A stretch of 24,267 bases of DNA, from positions 1-24,267 of the forward strand of contig JBFXKJ010000036.1 of NCBI GenBank assembly GCA_050173895.1. The letters are read 5' to 3'. Source of the stretch: JBCFBK01 sp050173895 (GTDB lineage Bacteria > Bacteroidota > Bacteroidia > Bacteroidales > Prolixibacteraceae). This document shows, piece by piece, positions 7,462 to 15,683 of the stretch (positions are counted from its first letter, which is position 1; each line of letters opens with the position of its first letter). Both the position numbers and the translations under genes were made by a program. A model generated the notes under the pieces. It was not told where the DNA came from. It saw only the letters and a program-made list of their open reading frames with translations, and did no database searches.

Positions 7462-7736
7462 TCCACCCTGGCAGAATACTGAAAGAACAGGTAATAGAGC
7501 CGAATAACCTTAAAATCGGAGAAGTAGCAGAACTGTTGCAGGTATCCCGATTGACGGTATCGAAGATTATCAACGGCAAAGGGAGTATCACTCCCAACAT
7601 AGCCTTGCGCATACAGGACGTTTTTGGTGGCAGTGCCGACTTCTGGACGCGTATGCAAAACAAATATGACATGGCAATGGCCATAACGGAATACAATAAG
7701 AACCGGCCGCGTTTGAAACGATTCGAACCTGCTTAA
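7449..7736 (+). CDS. higA: HigA-type antitoxin, 5' end replaced by IS21 terminus
   Basis: The product of 95 residues starts MLRIIHPGRILKEQ. From IHPG onward it matches the HigA/VapI antidote pattern: I-H-P-G-x-I-L at the start, a helix-turn-helix (IGEVAELLQVSRLTVSKIIN, about 23-42), I-T-P-N-I-A-L-R, then the FWTRMQNKYDM motif and a basic tail. The codons before IHPG, including the ATG, fall in the outermost IS21 repeat, so the native start was probably lost and the IS end supplies a new one. A partner HigB toxin would lie immediately upstream, where IS21 sequence now lies, and none is seen. Normally HigA neutralises HigB and represses their operon. Whether this orphan is expressed is unknown. 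The gene ends tail-to-tail with the DUF4402 remnant. Confidence 0.75.
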   Translation: MLRIIHPGRILKEQVIEPNNLKIGEVAELLQVSRLTVSKIINGKGSITPNIALRIQDVFGGSADFWTRMQNKYDMAMAITEYNKNRPRLKRFEPA

Positions 7737-7737
7737 T

Positions 7738-8016
7738 TCATTTTCCTGAGCAACGTGGAAGACATTCCCGGGTGGTAGTCGTATGCGGGTACCCGGTGAC
7801 TTCTCCCGTATAGGTAACGCCTCCTGTCCGGGCATTGATAAGAACTGTACCGGACTGGTCCGTGTCGACCACGATCTCGCCAAATGCAAGCGGTTGTGTG
7901 TTGCTGATCGTAATGGGGGTGATGATCGTGGCCGTGGTTTCGGCCGTTCCCGTGGCGCCGGATTGCGCTTTTACACGTTGTGCCGTGAACCCTGTAAGAA
8001 GAAGGTATTTCGCATG
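7738..8016 (-). pseudogene. DUF4402-family surface protein remnant
   Basis: Codons on the minus strand from 8013 read A-K-Y-L-L-L-T-G-F-T-A-Q-R-V-K-A-Q-S-G-A, then T-A-T-I-I-T-P-I-T-I and L-A-F-G-E-I-V-V, then G-T-V-L-I-N. This is the signal-peptide end and first strands of DUF4402 proteins (exported, pilin-like, common in Bacteroidota). The only ATG nearby (8014-8016) is one base out of frame, so a one-base deletion just after the start is likely. The match ends after about 80 residues at a stop beside higA, whereas full-length relatives are about twice that size. It is therefore a broken fragment, truncated at both ends of the reading frame. The frame at 7738 ends in residues unlike the family. 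Confidence 0.6.
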
Positions 8017-8152
8017 ACAATAAGGTTTGTAATAAACTGATAATAAGAATATGATACCGGATGAGCATCCCTGAACAGATGTTCGCCCCTAAGGAATTTG
8101 CCGGGTATGCGGAAAATGAGATCAAAGAGAACTAAAAGTGAGTAATAATCGT

Positions 8153-8160
8153 TAAATTTG
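8153..8160 (+). promoter_or_regulatory. Possible Bacteroidota -7 box of the toxin-antitoxin operon
   Basis: TAAATTTG fits the TAnnTTTG consensus and lies 21 bases upstream of the ATG at 8182, giving a very short leader. No clear TTTG -33 box is seen at the expected distance, so support is moderate. Confidence 0.45.
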
Positions 8161-8181
8161 CAGACACCAATACATTAAATT

Positions 8182-8406
8182 ATGCTTGCTGTAAACGGAA
8201 TATACGATGGCAAATCGGTTTTAATAACCGATAAGATTAACGAAAAAAAGAAATACAGGGTTGTAGTAACTTTCATCGAAGAACTAGATCAATTAGATAA
8301 AGATACGCGGGATTTTTCTGCCCAAACAAGCGGGTTGGTTTTTTGGAATAACGAACGCGAAGACCTTTACCAAGATTATTTGTCACCAAAAGTGGGAAAG
8401 AAATGA
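8182..8406 (+). CDS. Small antitoxin-like protein paired with PemK/MazF toxin
   Basis: The 74-residue product (MLAVNGIYDGKSVLITDKIN...) begins with a short beta-hairpin-like region, followed by K-Y-R-V-V-V-T-F-I-E-E-L and an acidic, aromatic C-terminal tail (LVFWNNEREDLYQDYLS). Small proteins with this M-x-A-V-x-G-x-Y-D/N-G start and V-T-F-x-E-E core commonly precede PemK-type toxins or PIN proteins in Bacteroidota and cyanobacteria, and the tail would bind the toxin. The gene overlaps the toxin gene as ATGA. Position, size and coupling suggest an antitoxin. I do not recognise a named DNA-binding domain, so direct repression is uncertain. Confidence 0.7.
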   Translation: MLAVNGIYDGKSVLITDKINEKKKYRVVVTFIEELDQLDKDTRDFSAQTSGLVFWNNEREDLYQDYLSPKVGKK

Positions 8407-8729
8407 AGGCCGGTGATATTATTCTGATCCCTTTTCCATTTGCAGAACTGACAAACAAAAAGGTTAGGCCGGCAGTAGTCATCGCCGAAACACATGACAA
8501 GTACAAAGATATCATAGTATCTGCTGTAAGTTCCGTTGTTCCGGTCAAGCCCTCGGATATGGAAATTATCTTGGATCCCAATAAGGAAAACGGGTTACGG
8601 GTCAGTTCAGTAATAAAAGTCGATCGAATTGTAACTCTGAAGCGCGAGGATAAAATTGCGGATATAGGGAAACTATCAAAACAGGGGTTGTCTACATTCA
8701 AAGATGCACTTATCCGTATGATAAAATGA
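8403..8729 (+). CDS. PemK/MazF-family toxin (mRNA endoribonuclease)
   Basis: The 108-residue protein reads MKAGDIILIPFPFAELTNKK then V-R-P-A-V-V-I-A-E, the classic MazF/PemK opening (GDI...PF...K-x-R-P-A-V-V). It continues with S-A-V-S-S-V, N-G-L-R-V-S-S-V-I-K-V-D-R-I-V-T-L and I-A-D-I-G-K-L-S. The family folds as an SH3-like barrel and cuts single-stranded mRNA at short motifs. The Arg in KVRPAV and the Ser/Thr near the S-S-V-I-K-V-D region are expected active-site positions. It is fully open, overlapped by 4 bp with the antitoxin before it and by 4 bp with the AAA-ATPase gene after it. The length is normal for the family. Confidence 0.88.
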   Translation: MKAGDIILIPFPFAELTNKKVRPAVVIAETHDKYKDIIVSAVSSVVPVKPSDMEIILDPNKENGLRVSSVIKVDRIVTLKREDKIADIGKLSKQGLSTFKDALIRMIK

Positions 8730-10443
8730 TCAAACGACTTCCATACGGTAATTCCAATTTTGGCAGGGTCATCGAAGAAAACTACTGTTACATTGACAAG
8801 ACACGGTTTATTGAACTGCTGGAAAATGAGACCAACTCCTACCAATTTTTCATCCGCCCGCGCAAGTTCGGCAAAAGCCTGTTCTTTTCAACCCTACTGC
8901 ATTATTACGACCTGAACCGGGCCGGTGATTTCAAAAAATTGTTCGGTGGCCTGTACATCGGCAAAAACCCCACACCCCGAAAGAATAGCTACATGGTGAT
9001 GCGGTTCAACTTTTCGGGGATCAATACCACAAGCGAAGATGGTTTTAAGGTTTCCTTTTCTCAGAAAGTGCAGGATGCTGTATTGCTGTTCATTGAAAGT
9101 TATTCCGATATTGTCACAAATGCCATTGAACTAACCCAAAAAATCAATGAGGAAAAGCGTGGAATCAATGCCCTGGAAATAGCTTACAGGGCGGCTGAAC
9201 TGGCCGGAACAAAGATTTACGTACTGATCGACGAGTACGATCATTTTGCCAACGACCTGATCGCGATGGGTAACCAGTTGGGCGACGATGCATACCGGCG
9301 CATGACGAGGGCCAACGGGCTGGTTCGCGACTTTTACGAAACCCTCAAAATAGGCACCTCCGATGTGGTCGACCGCATCTTCATTACCGGCATTTCGCCT
9401 GTGATGCTCGACGATCTGACCAGCGGGTTCAACATTGCCGTGAACCTCACGCCTGAATTGCAGTACAACGAGATGATGGGCTTTACCCGGGAAGAGGTGA
9501 ATACCATGATGGCGGCAACAGGCGTTAACCCCGCATACATTAACGTGGATATGGATCGGTATTACAACGGGTACCTCTTTCATAAAGACGGGGAGAACCG
9601 GCTGTATAATCCTTCGATGGTCCTTTATTTTTTCAACCGGATACTGAAGGATGGGAAAGCGCCGGAAAATATGATAGACGACAACCTGAAGACGGACTAT
9701 GGCAGGTTGCAGCGCCTGGCTCAAAACGAAGAGAACCGGGGACGGCTGCTGGAGATCGCCAAGGAGAACGGGATCGTATCGGACATTATCAGCAAGTTTT
9801 CGATCGACCGGCTGGAAGATACCGAATACTTTGTGTCGCTGCTGTTTTACATGGGACTGCTCACCATCGACAAGTTTGAAATGGGAAGCATCCACCTGAA
9901 AATCCCCAACTACTCTATCCGGACCATCTATTGGGAATATATTGTCCGGCTTACGCAGGATTTGAACAAAGATGTCCTGATCGACATGACCAATCTGAAG
10001 GCGGCCATCCGGGAACTGGCTTACCGGGTGACCCGGTTCCTTACGTGGACTATGTATCCAAAAACGTGTTCAGCCGGTTGTCGAACCGCGACCTGGTCCG
10101 TTTTGACGAGAAGTACATCAAGATTATGCTGCTCAACGGGTTGTTCCAGAGCAGGCTTTATGTGCCGGTCAGCGAGATGGAAGTGGAGCATGGCTACATC
10201 GATATCTGGCTGGAACGCAGTCCCCTGCTCCCGGAAATCCCGTTCGAGTGGGCCTGGGAAGTAAAGTACCTCAAAAAGGAAGACGAAGGGCAATTACCCG
10301 CCAGAAAAGCAGAAGCGTTGGCTCAACTGGAAAGGTACCGCGGGTCTGAGCGTTTCAGAGACCGGACGGATGTGAAATATGCCGCCCTGCTGTTCACCGG
10401 CAAAGACCGTTACGAGATCGAATACCCTTGGCATGACATTTGA
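8726..10443 (+). pseudogene. AAA-ATPase-like / PD-(D/E)XK nuclease-superfamily gene with one-base frameshift
   Basis: The frame from the ATG at 8726 shows the AAA-ATPase-like family start (LPYGNSNFGRVIEENYCYIDKT), a Walker A variant RPRKFGKS (about residues 44-51) and a Walker B region YVLIDEYD (about 165-172). After R-E-L-A-Y-R at 10027 the family match moves to another frame, which continues D-P-V-P-Y-V-D-Y-V-S-K and on to the stop at 10443. A CGGG run at 10025-10028 needs one more G. The rejoined product would be about 572 residues, a usual length. Its C-terminal part has GYIDIWLE, E-W-A-W-E-V-K-Y-L-K and an A-x-x-Q-L-E-R-Y motif, as in PD-(D/E)XK nuclease-like domains of this family. Function is poorly known. 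A sequencing error cannot be excluded. Confidence 0.82.
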
Positions 10444-10520
10444 CGAATTTTTAAGAGAATTAAACGCCTGACAAATCAGTCACACCTAACCTAATTATAC
10501 GCCACAGTGGCTTCGAACCC

Positions 10521-10542
10521 GGGTGCAGATACCCACCCTTTT
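10521..10542 (+). terminator. Weak terminator-like hairpin after the AAA-ATPase gene
   Basis: GGGTG (10521-10525) can pair with CACCC (10534-10538) around an 8-base loop, followed by TTTTATCTT. It lies in the convergent gap between the plus-strand cassette and the minus-strand operon. The stem is short, so confidence is low. Confidence 0.3.
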
Positions 10543-10573
10543 ATCTTCCTCATCATTTAGAATCGATCCTGCA

Positions 10574-11341
10574 TCAAGGTTCCGGCCGACTATTTTCCTG
10601 CGGCAGAACTAGGTTTACCGCGGTTCCTTTGCCTTCCTGACTCCTGATCAGGAGTTGGCCCCTGTTGATTTTTGCCAGGGCCTCGCAAATTTTCAATCCG
10701 AGCCCATTCCCGTTTTCGTTGTCAGTTCCGTATGTGAAGAACAAGTTATAAGGATCCTGTATTTTTTTCAAATTCTCCTCTTTGATGCCTACGCCCTGAT
10801 CGTCCAGATGAATGGTGATCTGGCCAGGCGCTTCGGAAACGCTGACCAGGACTTCTGAGCCTCTGGTTGAGAATTTGCAGGCATTTGACAGCAGGTTTCT
10901 CATGATAACCGGGAACAAATACTCATCGACCCATACCAGCTGATCCCCCTGAATCCGGTTAACGATCCCAATTCCCTTTTTATCAAAGTTTCTCCTGATC
11001 CGGGCAATGGATTGGTCAACAAACGGTTTCACCTGAAGATGATCAGGGTTACAGGATATCCGGTCAGACTGGATTCTGTCCCAATAAACCACGTTTTCCA
11101 GCAAATAGTATGCGTCATCGGCCACATCCGACAATTCCGAAAGTATGATCCTGAAATCGGAGCTTTCCGGGCTGATAGCCCCCTCATCCCAAAAACTCAG
11201 AATTGTTTGCAGAGACCCAACCATTGACCGCAAATCATACCCGATCACATGGAATAATTTATCCTTGAGCTGATTTTGTTGTTCCAGCCAGGCCTTCTCC
11301 GAGAAAAGGCGGTTATACCGTTGTTTTGTTTCTTTTTTCAT
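10574..11341 (-). CDS. Sensorless histidine-kinase-like protein lacking the phospho-acceptor His
   Basis: The ATG at 11341 (MKKETKQRYNRLFSEKAWLEQQ) gives 255 residues. A GTG at 11401 directly after bcsB is the alternative. A short N-terminal coiled helix leads to a dimerisation helix reading KLFHVIGYDLRSMVGSLQTI. In kinases of this type the motif is I-x-H-D-L-R, so the phospho-acceptor His appears to be Tyr. The ATP-binding domain is well preserved: N box NLLSNACKFS, G1 box DDQGVGI, G2 box NGNGLGLKI, then G-K-G-T. No sensor or membrane segment is present. It is the last gene of the exopolysaccharide operon. It may act as an ATP-binding pseudokinase or regulatory partner. A receiver-domain gene sits on the same strand beyond the mobile block. 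Confidence 0.8.
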   Translation of the reverse strand: MKKETKQRYNRLFSEKAWLEQQNQLKDKLFHVIGYDLRSMVGSLQTILSFWDEGAISPESSDFRIILSELSDVADDAYYLLENVVYWDRIQSDRISCNPDHLQVKPFVDQSIARIRRNFDKKGIGIVNRIQGDQLVWVDEYLFPVIMRNLLSNACKFSTRGSEVLVSVSEAPGQITIHLDDQGVGIKEENLKKIQDPYNLFFTYGTDNENGNGLGLKICEALAKINRGQLLIRSQEGKGTAVNLVLPQENSRPEP

Positions 11342-11403
11342 ACGGATTGTCTTTTTGGTCCGGAAAAACCCGGGAAAACAGGAGAGGCATGTTTCCCGCA
11401 CAG

Positions 11404-13620
11404 TTAATTTCCGGTTTTTCTATTTTTGATAAATATCCTGATCAGGAAATAAACGAAAAATGTAGCGACAAAAATAAAGAGAATAGAAAGATAAGGCGAC
11501 CGGGCGACAAAATGTCTCATGGCTATATTTATGGGAACTTTTCCTACATTCACTTTCTTCCCAAGGCTGAGAGCGCTTATTTCAGCCCCATCGTAGGCTA
11601 CAATATTTCCCTTGACCTTTGACAATAGCCCTGGTTCAATCAGAGCCTTCCTCAACAATTCGTAGCTCTGCTTCTCCTGGTCGGGATACACGACCAGAAC
11701 CATTTTTTTTGACCATATGCCGAAAAGCGGATAAAACTTACCGCGTATCCATGAACCAGGGCCTTTTCCCCCCCGGATATCGGGGAAAGGAATCTCTTCG
11801 ATAAAACCAGTCTTTTTGTTCAGAATATCGTTCAAAATACGCTTTTCCGGCGCTTTTAATTTTTCCTGTTTCCGGAAGACTTCCAGTTCGTCTTTCAACA
11901 ATTTCGTGAAAGAGTTGTTTTTTTCGGTTCCCAGAACAATGACCTGTTTATTTCTAAGTTCTTTAGGTTCAACTGCATTCCCCCGCAATACCTGAAGATC
12001 GAAAACCGGTGAATACGTATGTTTTCCAAGAAAGGCGGTCAGGTTAAGAAGCGCTTCGACATCTTCCTGTTCAGCCTTATCGGGAAGCACGCAAACGACA
12101 TCCCTCATATCAGGATAAAGCGTGTACGGGAAACCGTCGTATTGAAACGCTCCCAGGTCGGGCATTTCAATGGAAAAATAGTGTGGAAAATTAACAGTGC
12201 TTTTTTCGGACAGAACCGTGGCCCATATCTCATTATCGAGGTCTTTTTCACAGGGAAGCCATTTTTCCGGGTACAGGTGGAAGACGATTTCCAGCTTATT
12301 CAGTGGCCGGATCAGGTAATTGGGAATACCAGCGCTGATTTTCTTTTCCTCTTCTCCGGAAGGATTATTCAGAGGAACGCTTCGCAGCGGGGTGGAATTG
12401 AATCTGATTTCTATGTCGGACATAGCCGGATGTAATTGGCTTCCGTAGCTATAGCAAATTTCAACTGATGGATTTTCACCTTCTGCTTTCACGTCCGGAT
12501 GAGTTTTCAGGACGATGGTTGCCGGGGCTGCAAACAAGCCTCGTCCGGTCATGTTTTCCATTCCGAGTTCTGCCAGACTGAATTTGGACTTATTTTCGGG
12601 GACATAATTCGGGTGAACCCGCAATCCCGGGATTTCGAACGGTTCCAGTTCGTCGATGACCGCCATTTCGCCGGAAAGCGATTTTGTTACTTTATGCGAT
12701 AACAACGCTTGTACTCCTTTTTCCAACCCTTCTTTCGTGTGTCCGGTCACGACTAAAATAGGATAAAGCGGGTTAGCGGGGTTAGGGGCATACCAGATAA
12801 TGCCGGACTGGGGTTTGATCCTTTTTTTCCCTGCCCATAGTTCCGGTGAACGGCTTTTTTCGTTTGTTAACAAATCAGGCAGCAGATAACCGGGTAATTC
12901 AGCCAGCAAGCCTACGGCTATGTTCGGCGCATCGGGGATGACGTCCGGCGAAGTGCTTATTTTCATGGGTATATTGCCAATTTCCCGGGCAATACCCGCA
13001 TTCAGATTTACGAGATTTTGCATCGAATGGATAGACAGACCTGGAGGTACTATGTAGTGAACATGTCGTATGCCGTATCCGAGGTCGTCAAAAACAGGAA
13101 AAGGGTATCTCTCCAGGGAGATTCCTCCCGTGTTTTCGCTATAATCTACCTCCAGGTAAGAGCGATTACTCACGGAGGTCCACAGCGCGGGAGAGAATGG
13201 ATCTTCACACTCAAGAACGTAATGCTGCTCGACTATGAATTCCAGGATATTATGATCATCCAGAAATTCCGGGGGTAGAGAAACCACTGTTTCATTCTCG
13301 ATCGTGTTACGTTCGTCAAGCCGTATGGTCTTAAGGTTGAGTTTGTTTAAACTGACGGTAAGAGTAGAGTAGTCGCCAAGAAGCAGTTCTGAGTGTTCAA
13401 TAAAAAGGTGTAGTTTCAAACTATCGACAACCCAGGCTTTTGGTTTGGTAAAAACAACCGGCATCCTTAGGGTTGCCCCGGAAATTTCAATATCTTTTTC
13501 GACAAGCAGATCATCCTCAAAAACGATGTGTTTACTTTTTGTAAATGCCAATAGCCCGGTAAATGAAAAGATCATTATTAAAATAACAATCGTTATCTCT
13601 TTCAGCCATTTTAAGATCAT
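11404..13620 (-). CDS. bcsB: BcsB-like periplasmic subunit of cellulose-type synthase
   Basis: The 738-residue protein has an N-terminal membrane segment (about 8-27, ITIVILIMIFSFTGLLAF), a large periplasmic part, and a C-terminal membrane anchor (LSILFIFVATFFVYFLIRIF) with a basic cytoplasmic end. The pattern of two carbohydrate-binding-like modules with flavodoxin-like folds is as in BcsB. Typical stretches are LEFIVEQHYVLECEDPFSPA near 126-145 with the conserved Cys, followed by W-T-S-V and S-Y-L-E-V. BcsB binds the membrane-bound BcsA and guides the emerging glucan across the periplasm. The start overlaps the bcsA stop as ATGA with a GGAGAGG sequence before it. Length is close to the family norm. 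It is divergent, so the polymer may not be plain cellulose. Confidence 0.85.
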   Translation of the reverse strand: MILKWLKEITIVILIMIFSFTGLLAFTKSKHIVFEDDLLVEKDIEISGATLRMPVVFTKPKAWVVDSLKLHLFIEHSELLLGDYSTLTVSLNKLNLKTIRLDERNTIENETVVSLPPEFLDDHNILEFIVEQHYVLECEDPFSPALWTSVSNRSYLEVDYSENTGGISLERYPFPVFDDLGYGIRHVHYIVPPGLSIHSMQNLVNLNAGIAREIGNIPMKISTSPDVIPDAPNIAVGLLAELPGYLLPDLLTNEKSRSPELWAGKKRIKPQSGIIWYAPNPANPLYPILVVTGHTKEGLEKGVQALLSHKVTKSLSGEMAVIDELEPFEIPGLRVHPNYVPENKSKFSLAELGMENMTGRGLFAAPATIVLKTHPDVKAEGENPSVEICYSYGSQLHPAMSDIEIRFNSTPLRSVPLNNPSGEEEKKISAGIPNYLIRPLNKLEIVFHLYPEKWLPCEKDLDNEIWATVLSEKSTVNFPHYFSIEMPDLGAFQYDGFPYTLYPDMRDVVCVLPDKAEQEDVEALLNLTAFLGKHTYSPVFDLQVLRGNAVEPKELRNKQVIVLGTEKNNSFTKLLKDELEVFRKQEKLKAPEKRILNDILNKKTGFIEEIPFPDIRGGKGPGSWIRGKFYPLFGIWSKKMVLVVYPDQEKQSYELLRKALIEPGLLSKVKGNIVAYDGAEISALSLGKKVNVGKVPINIAMRHFVARSPYLSILFIFVATFFVYFLIRIFIKNRKTGN

Positions 13621-15683
13621 AATCCTCTCCTTCCTGATTTGATTAGCACGTTAATTGGAATAGCCATCACTCTTAAAAGCGATACAAAAGGCAAAACCGC
13701 TTTTATCCCGGCACCGGTCCATGCGTCTGCGCCTGTAAAGATGAGTTTGGATATTCCTTCTTTTTCCGCTTGCCCTGGATTCAGGAATTCCGCTTCGATT
13801 TTGATTTTCTCCCCACCTTCTTTTTTAATCAGTTCGCATTCAAGTTGGAACGTTCCCGAACCATCGTAAAAATGCAGGATGCAATTTGAGGACAACGGAA
13901 TGTCTTCATCACAAACAAGGGTCACTCCTTTTTCACTGATCGTTTCTGTTTCGCCTGCATAGACTTTTTCTTCAGGCGTTTCAATGGTAACCGGTATTTG
14001 CCGTTTAATCCGGCGTGTTTCCTCGGGACGTTCCCACGCGACTAAAACCGTTACCAGAAGAATTATGAAATTGAAAAAATTCCAGAATACGGTGATTAAG
14101 ATGGTATCGTGAATAAGGGGTTGGTTATGCCATCTTATCCACGCGCCAGCAAACCCTGACAGCGTGAGCCCGAAAAGGACAAGATTAGGAAGAGCCGGCT
14201 TCCAGTCGTAAAATCGTTTCGATATGTTTCCATCTTTGGGCGTAACCCGGAATTTTCGTTGTCCGGGGTTGAAAAAAGTTGTCACGGCTACGACGGCCAT
14301 ATAAACGCACATTGAGCTTTCATAAATTTCCTGCCAAAAAGTATGGCGCACCCGGTTTTGGCTTACCGATTGCGTGATAATTGCCAAAGCGATATGCGGA
14401 AAGGCGTAAGCTATCACTTCCCACGGGTTTGCCTTTAAAGGATGGATTCCAAAAAGCAGAAAAATCAGAGCCGCAATAATAAAAATTGCGCGGGATACAC
14501 CCGAAAAGAAGGACAAAATAGAGTTTGAATAACAAATTCTTTGGGGCAAAGACAATCCCCGGTTAAAAATCGGAGGCTCTTTGCGCATAATCTGGATCAT
14601 TCCCTGGGTCCAGCGTATTCGTTGTGTCAAAAGGTGAGCGTAACGCGCTGGAGCTATTCCGGCGGCCAAAGGAATCGGCAAATAGCAGGATTTGTACCCT
14701 TTGGCGTGTAATCGCATGGAAGTGAGGGCATCTTCGGTAACGGTTCCGGTGGCTATACCACCGACGTCAAGAAGGGCTTCCCGCCTGATTAAAGCGCAGG
14801 AACCGGAAAAATAAGCGGCTCCCCAAAAGTCCTTGCCCAGTTGAACGAAATCATGGAAAAGCGATTGCTCGGCGGGCACTTTATCTCCCACAGCCAAATT
14901 CTTTTCGAAAGCATCGAAATTATAAAAGTGGTGTGGCGTTTGTACCAGAGCCATTTTTTCATCACTGAAGAATCCGGTGGTCAATTGAAGAAAGGCGCGG
15001 TTAGGAATATGATCCGCGTCAAAAACAGCGATCAATTCACCCTGGGTTTGCCGAAGGGCATTGTTTAAATTGCCGGCCTTGGCATGGATATTGTCTTCGC
15101 GTGTGATGTAAAAAACGCCGGCTTCCCCGGCCAGATTTTTAACCTCCGCCCTCCTTCCGTCATCCAGCACATAAATCTTTATCTTGTCGCCGGGATATTC
15201 GATCGATAATGCCCCGGAAATGGTCTTTCTTAGAATATCGGGCGACTCGTTGTAAGTTGGAATAAATACATCGACCGTAGGCCATGTTTCGGGATCGGGA
15301 GGAAGAGGAACCGGGCTCCTGTGGAGAGGATAGAGCGTTTCGAAATAATTCAGCAAAAGAGTGACGATCACGTAAAGCTCCGCCAAAAAGAGAATCAAGC
15401 AGGAGATCGTGTTGAGGGTCGTATCGAAAAGCAGGGTATGGGCTCCGCGCCAGTATATGTATCTAAAGGAAATATTCAGGCTCATCACCATCAGGAAGAC
15501 TTTATGCATGAAGAATCTTCTCGACAGAAACAAAGCTGCCAGGAAGAACGATACTCCTATAATTGCTTGAGTCCTCAGATCGACTTCCACGGTGATAAAG
15601 GCGAAGCTTACCAGCAGCGCTAAAACGAGAAAAACCAGCGAAAGAACCTTGTTCCCGTTGAATAAATGTTCTAACCTACTCAT
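13617..15683 (-). CDS. bcsA: Cellulose-type synthase catalytic subunit (GT2 plus PilZ)
   Basis: The 688-residue protein has N-terminal membrane helices (about 13-35, 40-75, 92-115), a GT2 glycosyltransferase domain, more helices (about 390-550), and a C-terminal PilZ domain. Visible motifs are VLDDG (Asp174-175), FDADH (222-224 region), TED (316-318) and QRIRW (354-358). A gating loop F-R-V-T-P-K lies at 478-483. These are the processive synthase set for adding sugars from a UDP-sugar and moving the chain across the inner membrane. PilZ has RRIKR (557-561), fitting RxxxR, but the second motif reads TISEKG where D/N-x-S-x-x-G is expected. Control by cyclic di-GMP is therefore uncertain. It overlaps bcsQ by 8 bp and bcsB by 4 bp. 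Confidence 0.9.
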   Translation of the reverse strand: MSRLEHLFNGNKVLSLVFLVLALLVSFAFITVEVDLRTQAIIGVSFFLAALFLSRRFFMHKVFLMVMSLNISFRYIYWRGAHTLLFDTTLNTISCLILFLAELYVIVTLLLNYFETLYPLHRSPVPLPPDPETWPTVDVFIPTYNESPDILRKTISGALSIEYPGDKIKIYVLDDGRRAEVKNLAGEAGVFYITREDNIHAKAGNLNNALRQTQGELIAVFDADHIPNRAFLQLTTGFFSDEKMALVQTPHHFYNFDAFEKNLAVGDKVPAEQSLFHDFVQLGKDFWGAAYFSGSCALIRREALLDVGGIATGTVTEDALTSMRLHAKGYKSCYLPIPLAAGIAPARYAHLLTQRIRWTQGMIQIMRKEPPIFNRGLSLPQRICYSNSILSFFSGVSRAIFIIAALIFLLFGIHPLKANPWEVIAYAFPHIALAIITQSVSQNRVRHTFWQEIYESSMCVYMAVVAVTTFFNPGQRKFRVTPKDGNISKRFYDWKPALPNLVLFGLTLSGFAGAWIRWHNQPLIHDTILITVFWNFFNFIILLVTVLVAWERPEETRRIKRQIPVTIETPEEKVYAGETETISEKGVTLVCDEDIPLSSNCILHFYDGSGTFQLECELIKKEGGEKIKIEAEFLNPGQAEKEGISKLIFTGADAWTGAGIKAVLPFVSLLRVMAIPINVLIKSGRRGL

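Larger units (their letters stand above)
1991..7465 (-). mobile_element. IS21-family element remnant: istA split by a RIT element, istB missing
   Basis: The IS21 content is istA in two pieces on the minus strand (6268-7037 and 2030-2792) plus a promoter-side end with five copies of a 20-bp repeat (7115-7461), typical of IS21 ends. The outer boundary is placed near 7460-7465 because the last repeat runs into the conserved IHPG codons of higA. The istB helper ATPase gene should follow istA, but only about 40 bp remain before the IS66 end. An ATG on the minus strand at 1994-1996, two codons from the IS66 terminus, could be its start. The opposite IS21 terminus is not visible. The element cannot be active as it stands. 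Confidence 0.8.

Noticed and set aside
7733..8125. 130-codon minus-strand frame over the DUF4402 remnant
   Set aside because: Low-complexity His/Arg-rich shadow. The family signal is in another frame.
8061..8135. 24-codon plus-strand frame MSIPEQMFAPKEFAGYAENE... before the toxin-antitoxin genes
   Set aside because: Too short and unrecognised. It may be the end of a lost gene, but nothing supports it.
10501..10530. tRNA T-arm-like sequence (GGGTTCGAA on the minus strand)
   Set aside because: No matching acceptor, D or anticodon arms nearby, and the expected T-stem does not pair. Not a tRNA or a clear attachment site.
10640..10655. 16-bp perfect palindrome ACTCCTGATCAGGAGT
   Set aside because: Lies inside the kinase-like coding region with no partner copy. 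Probably chance.
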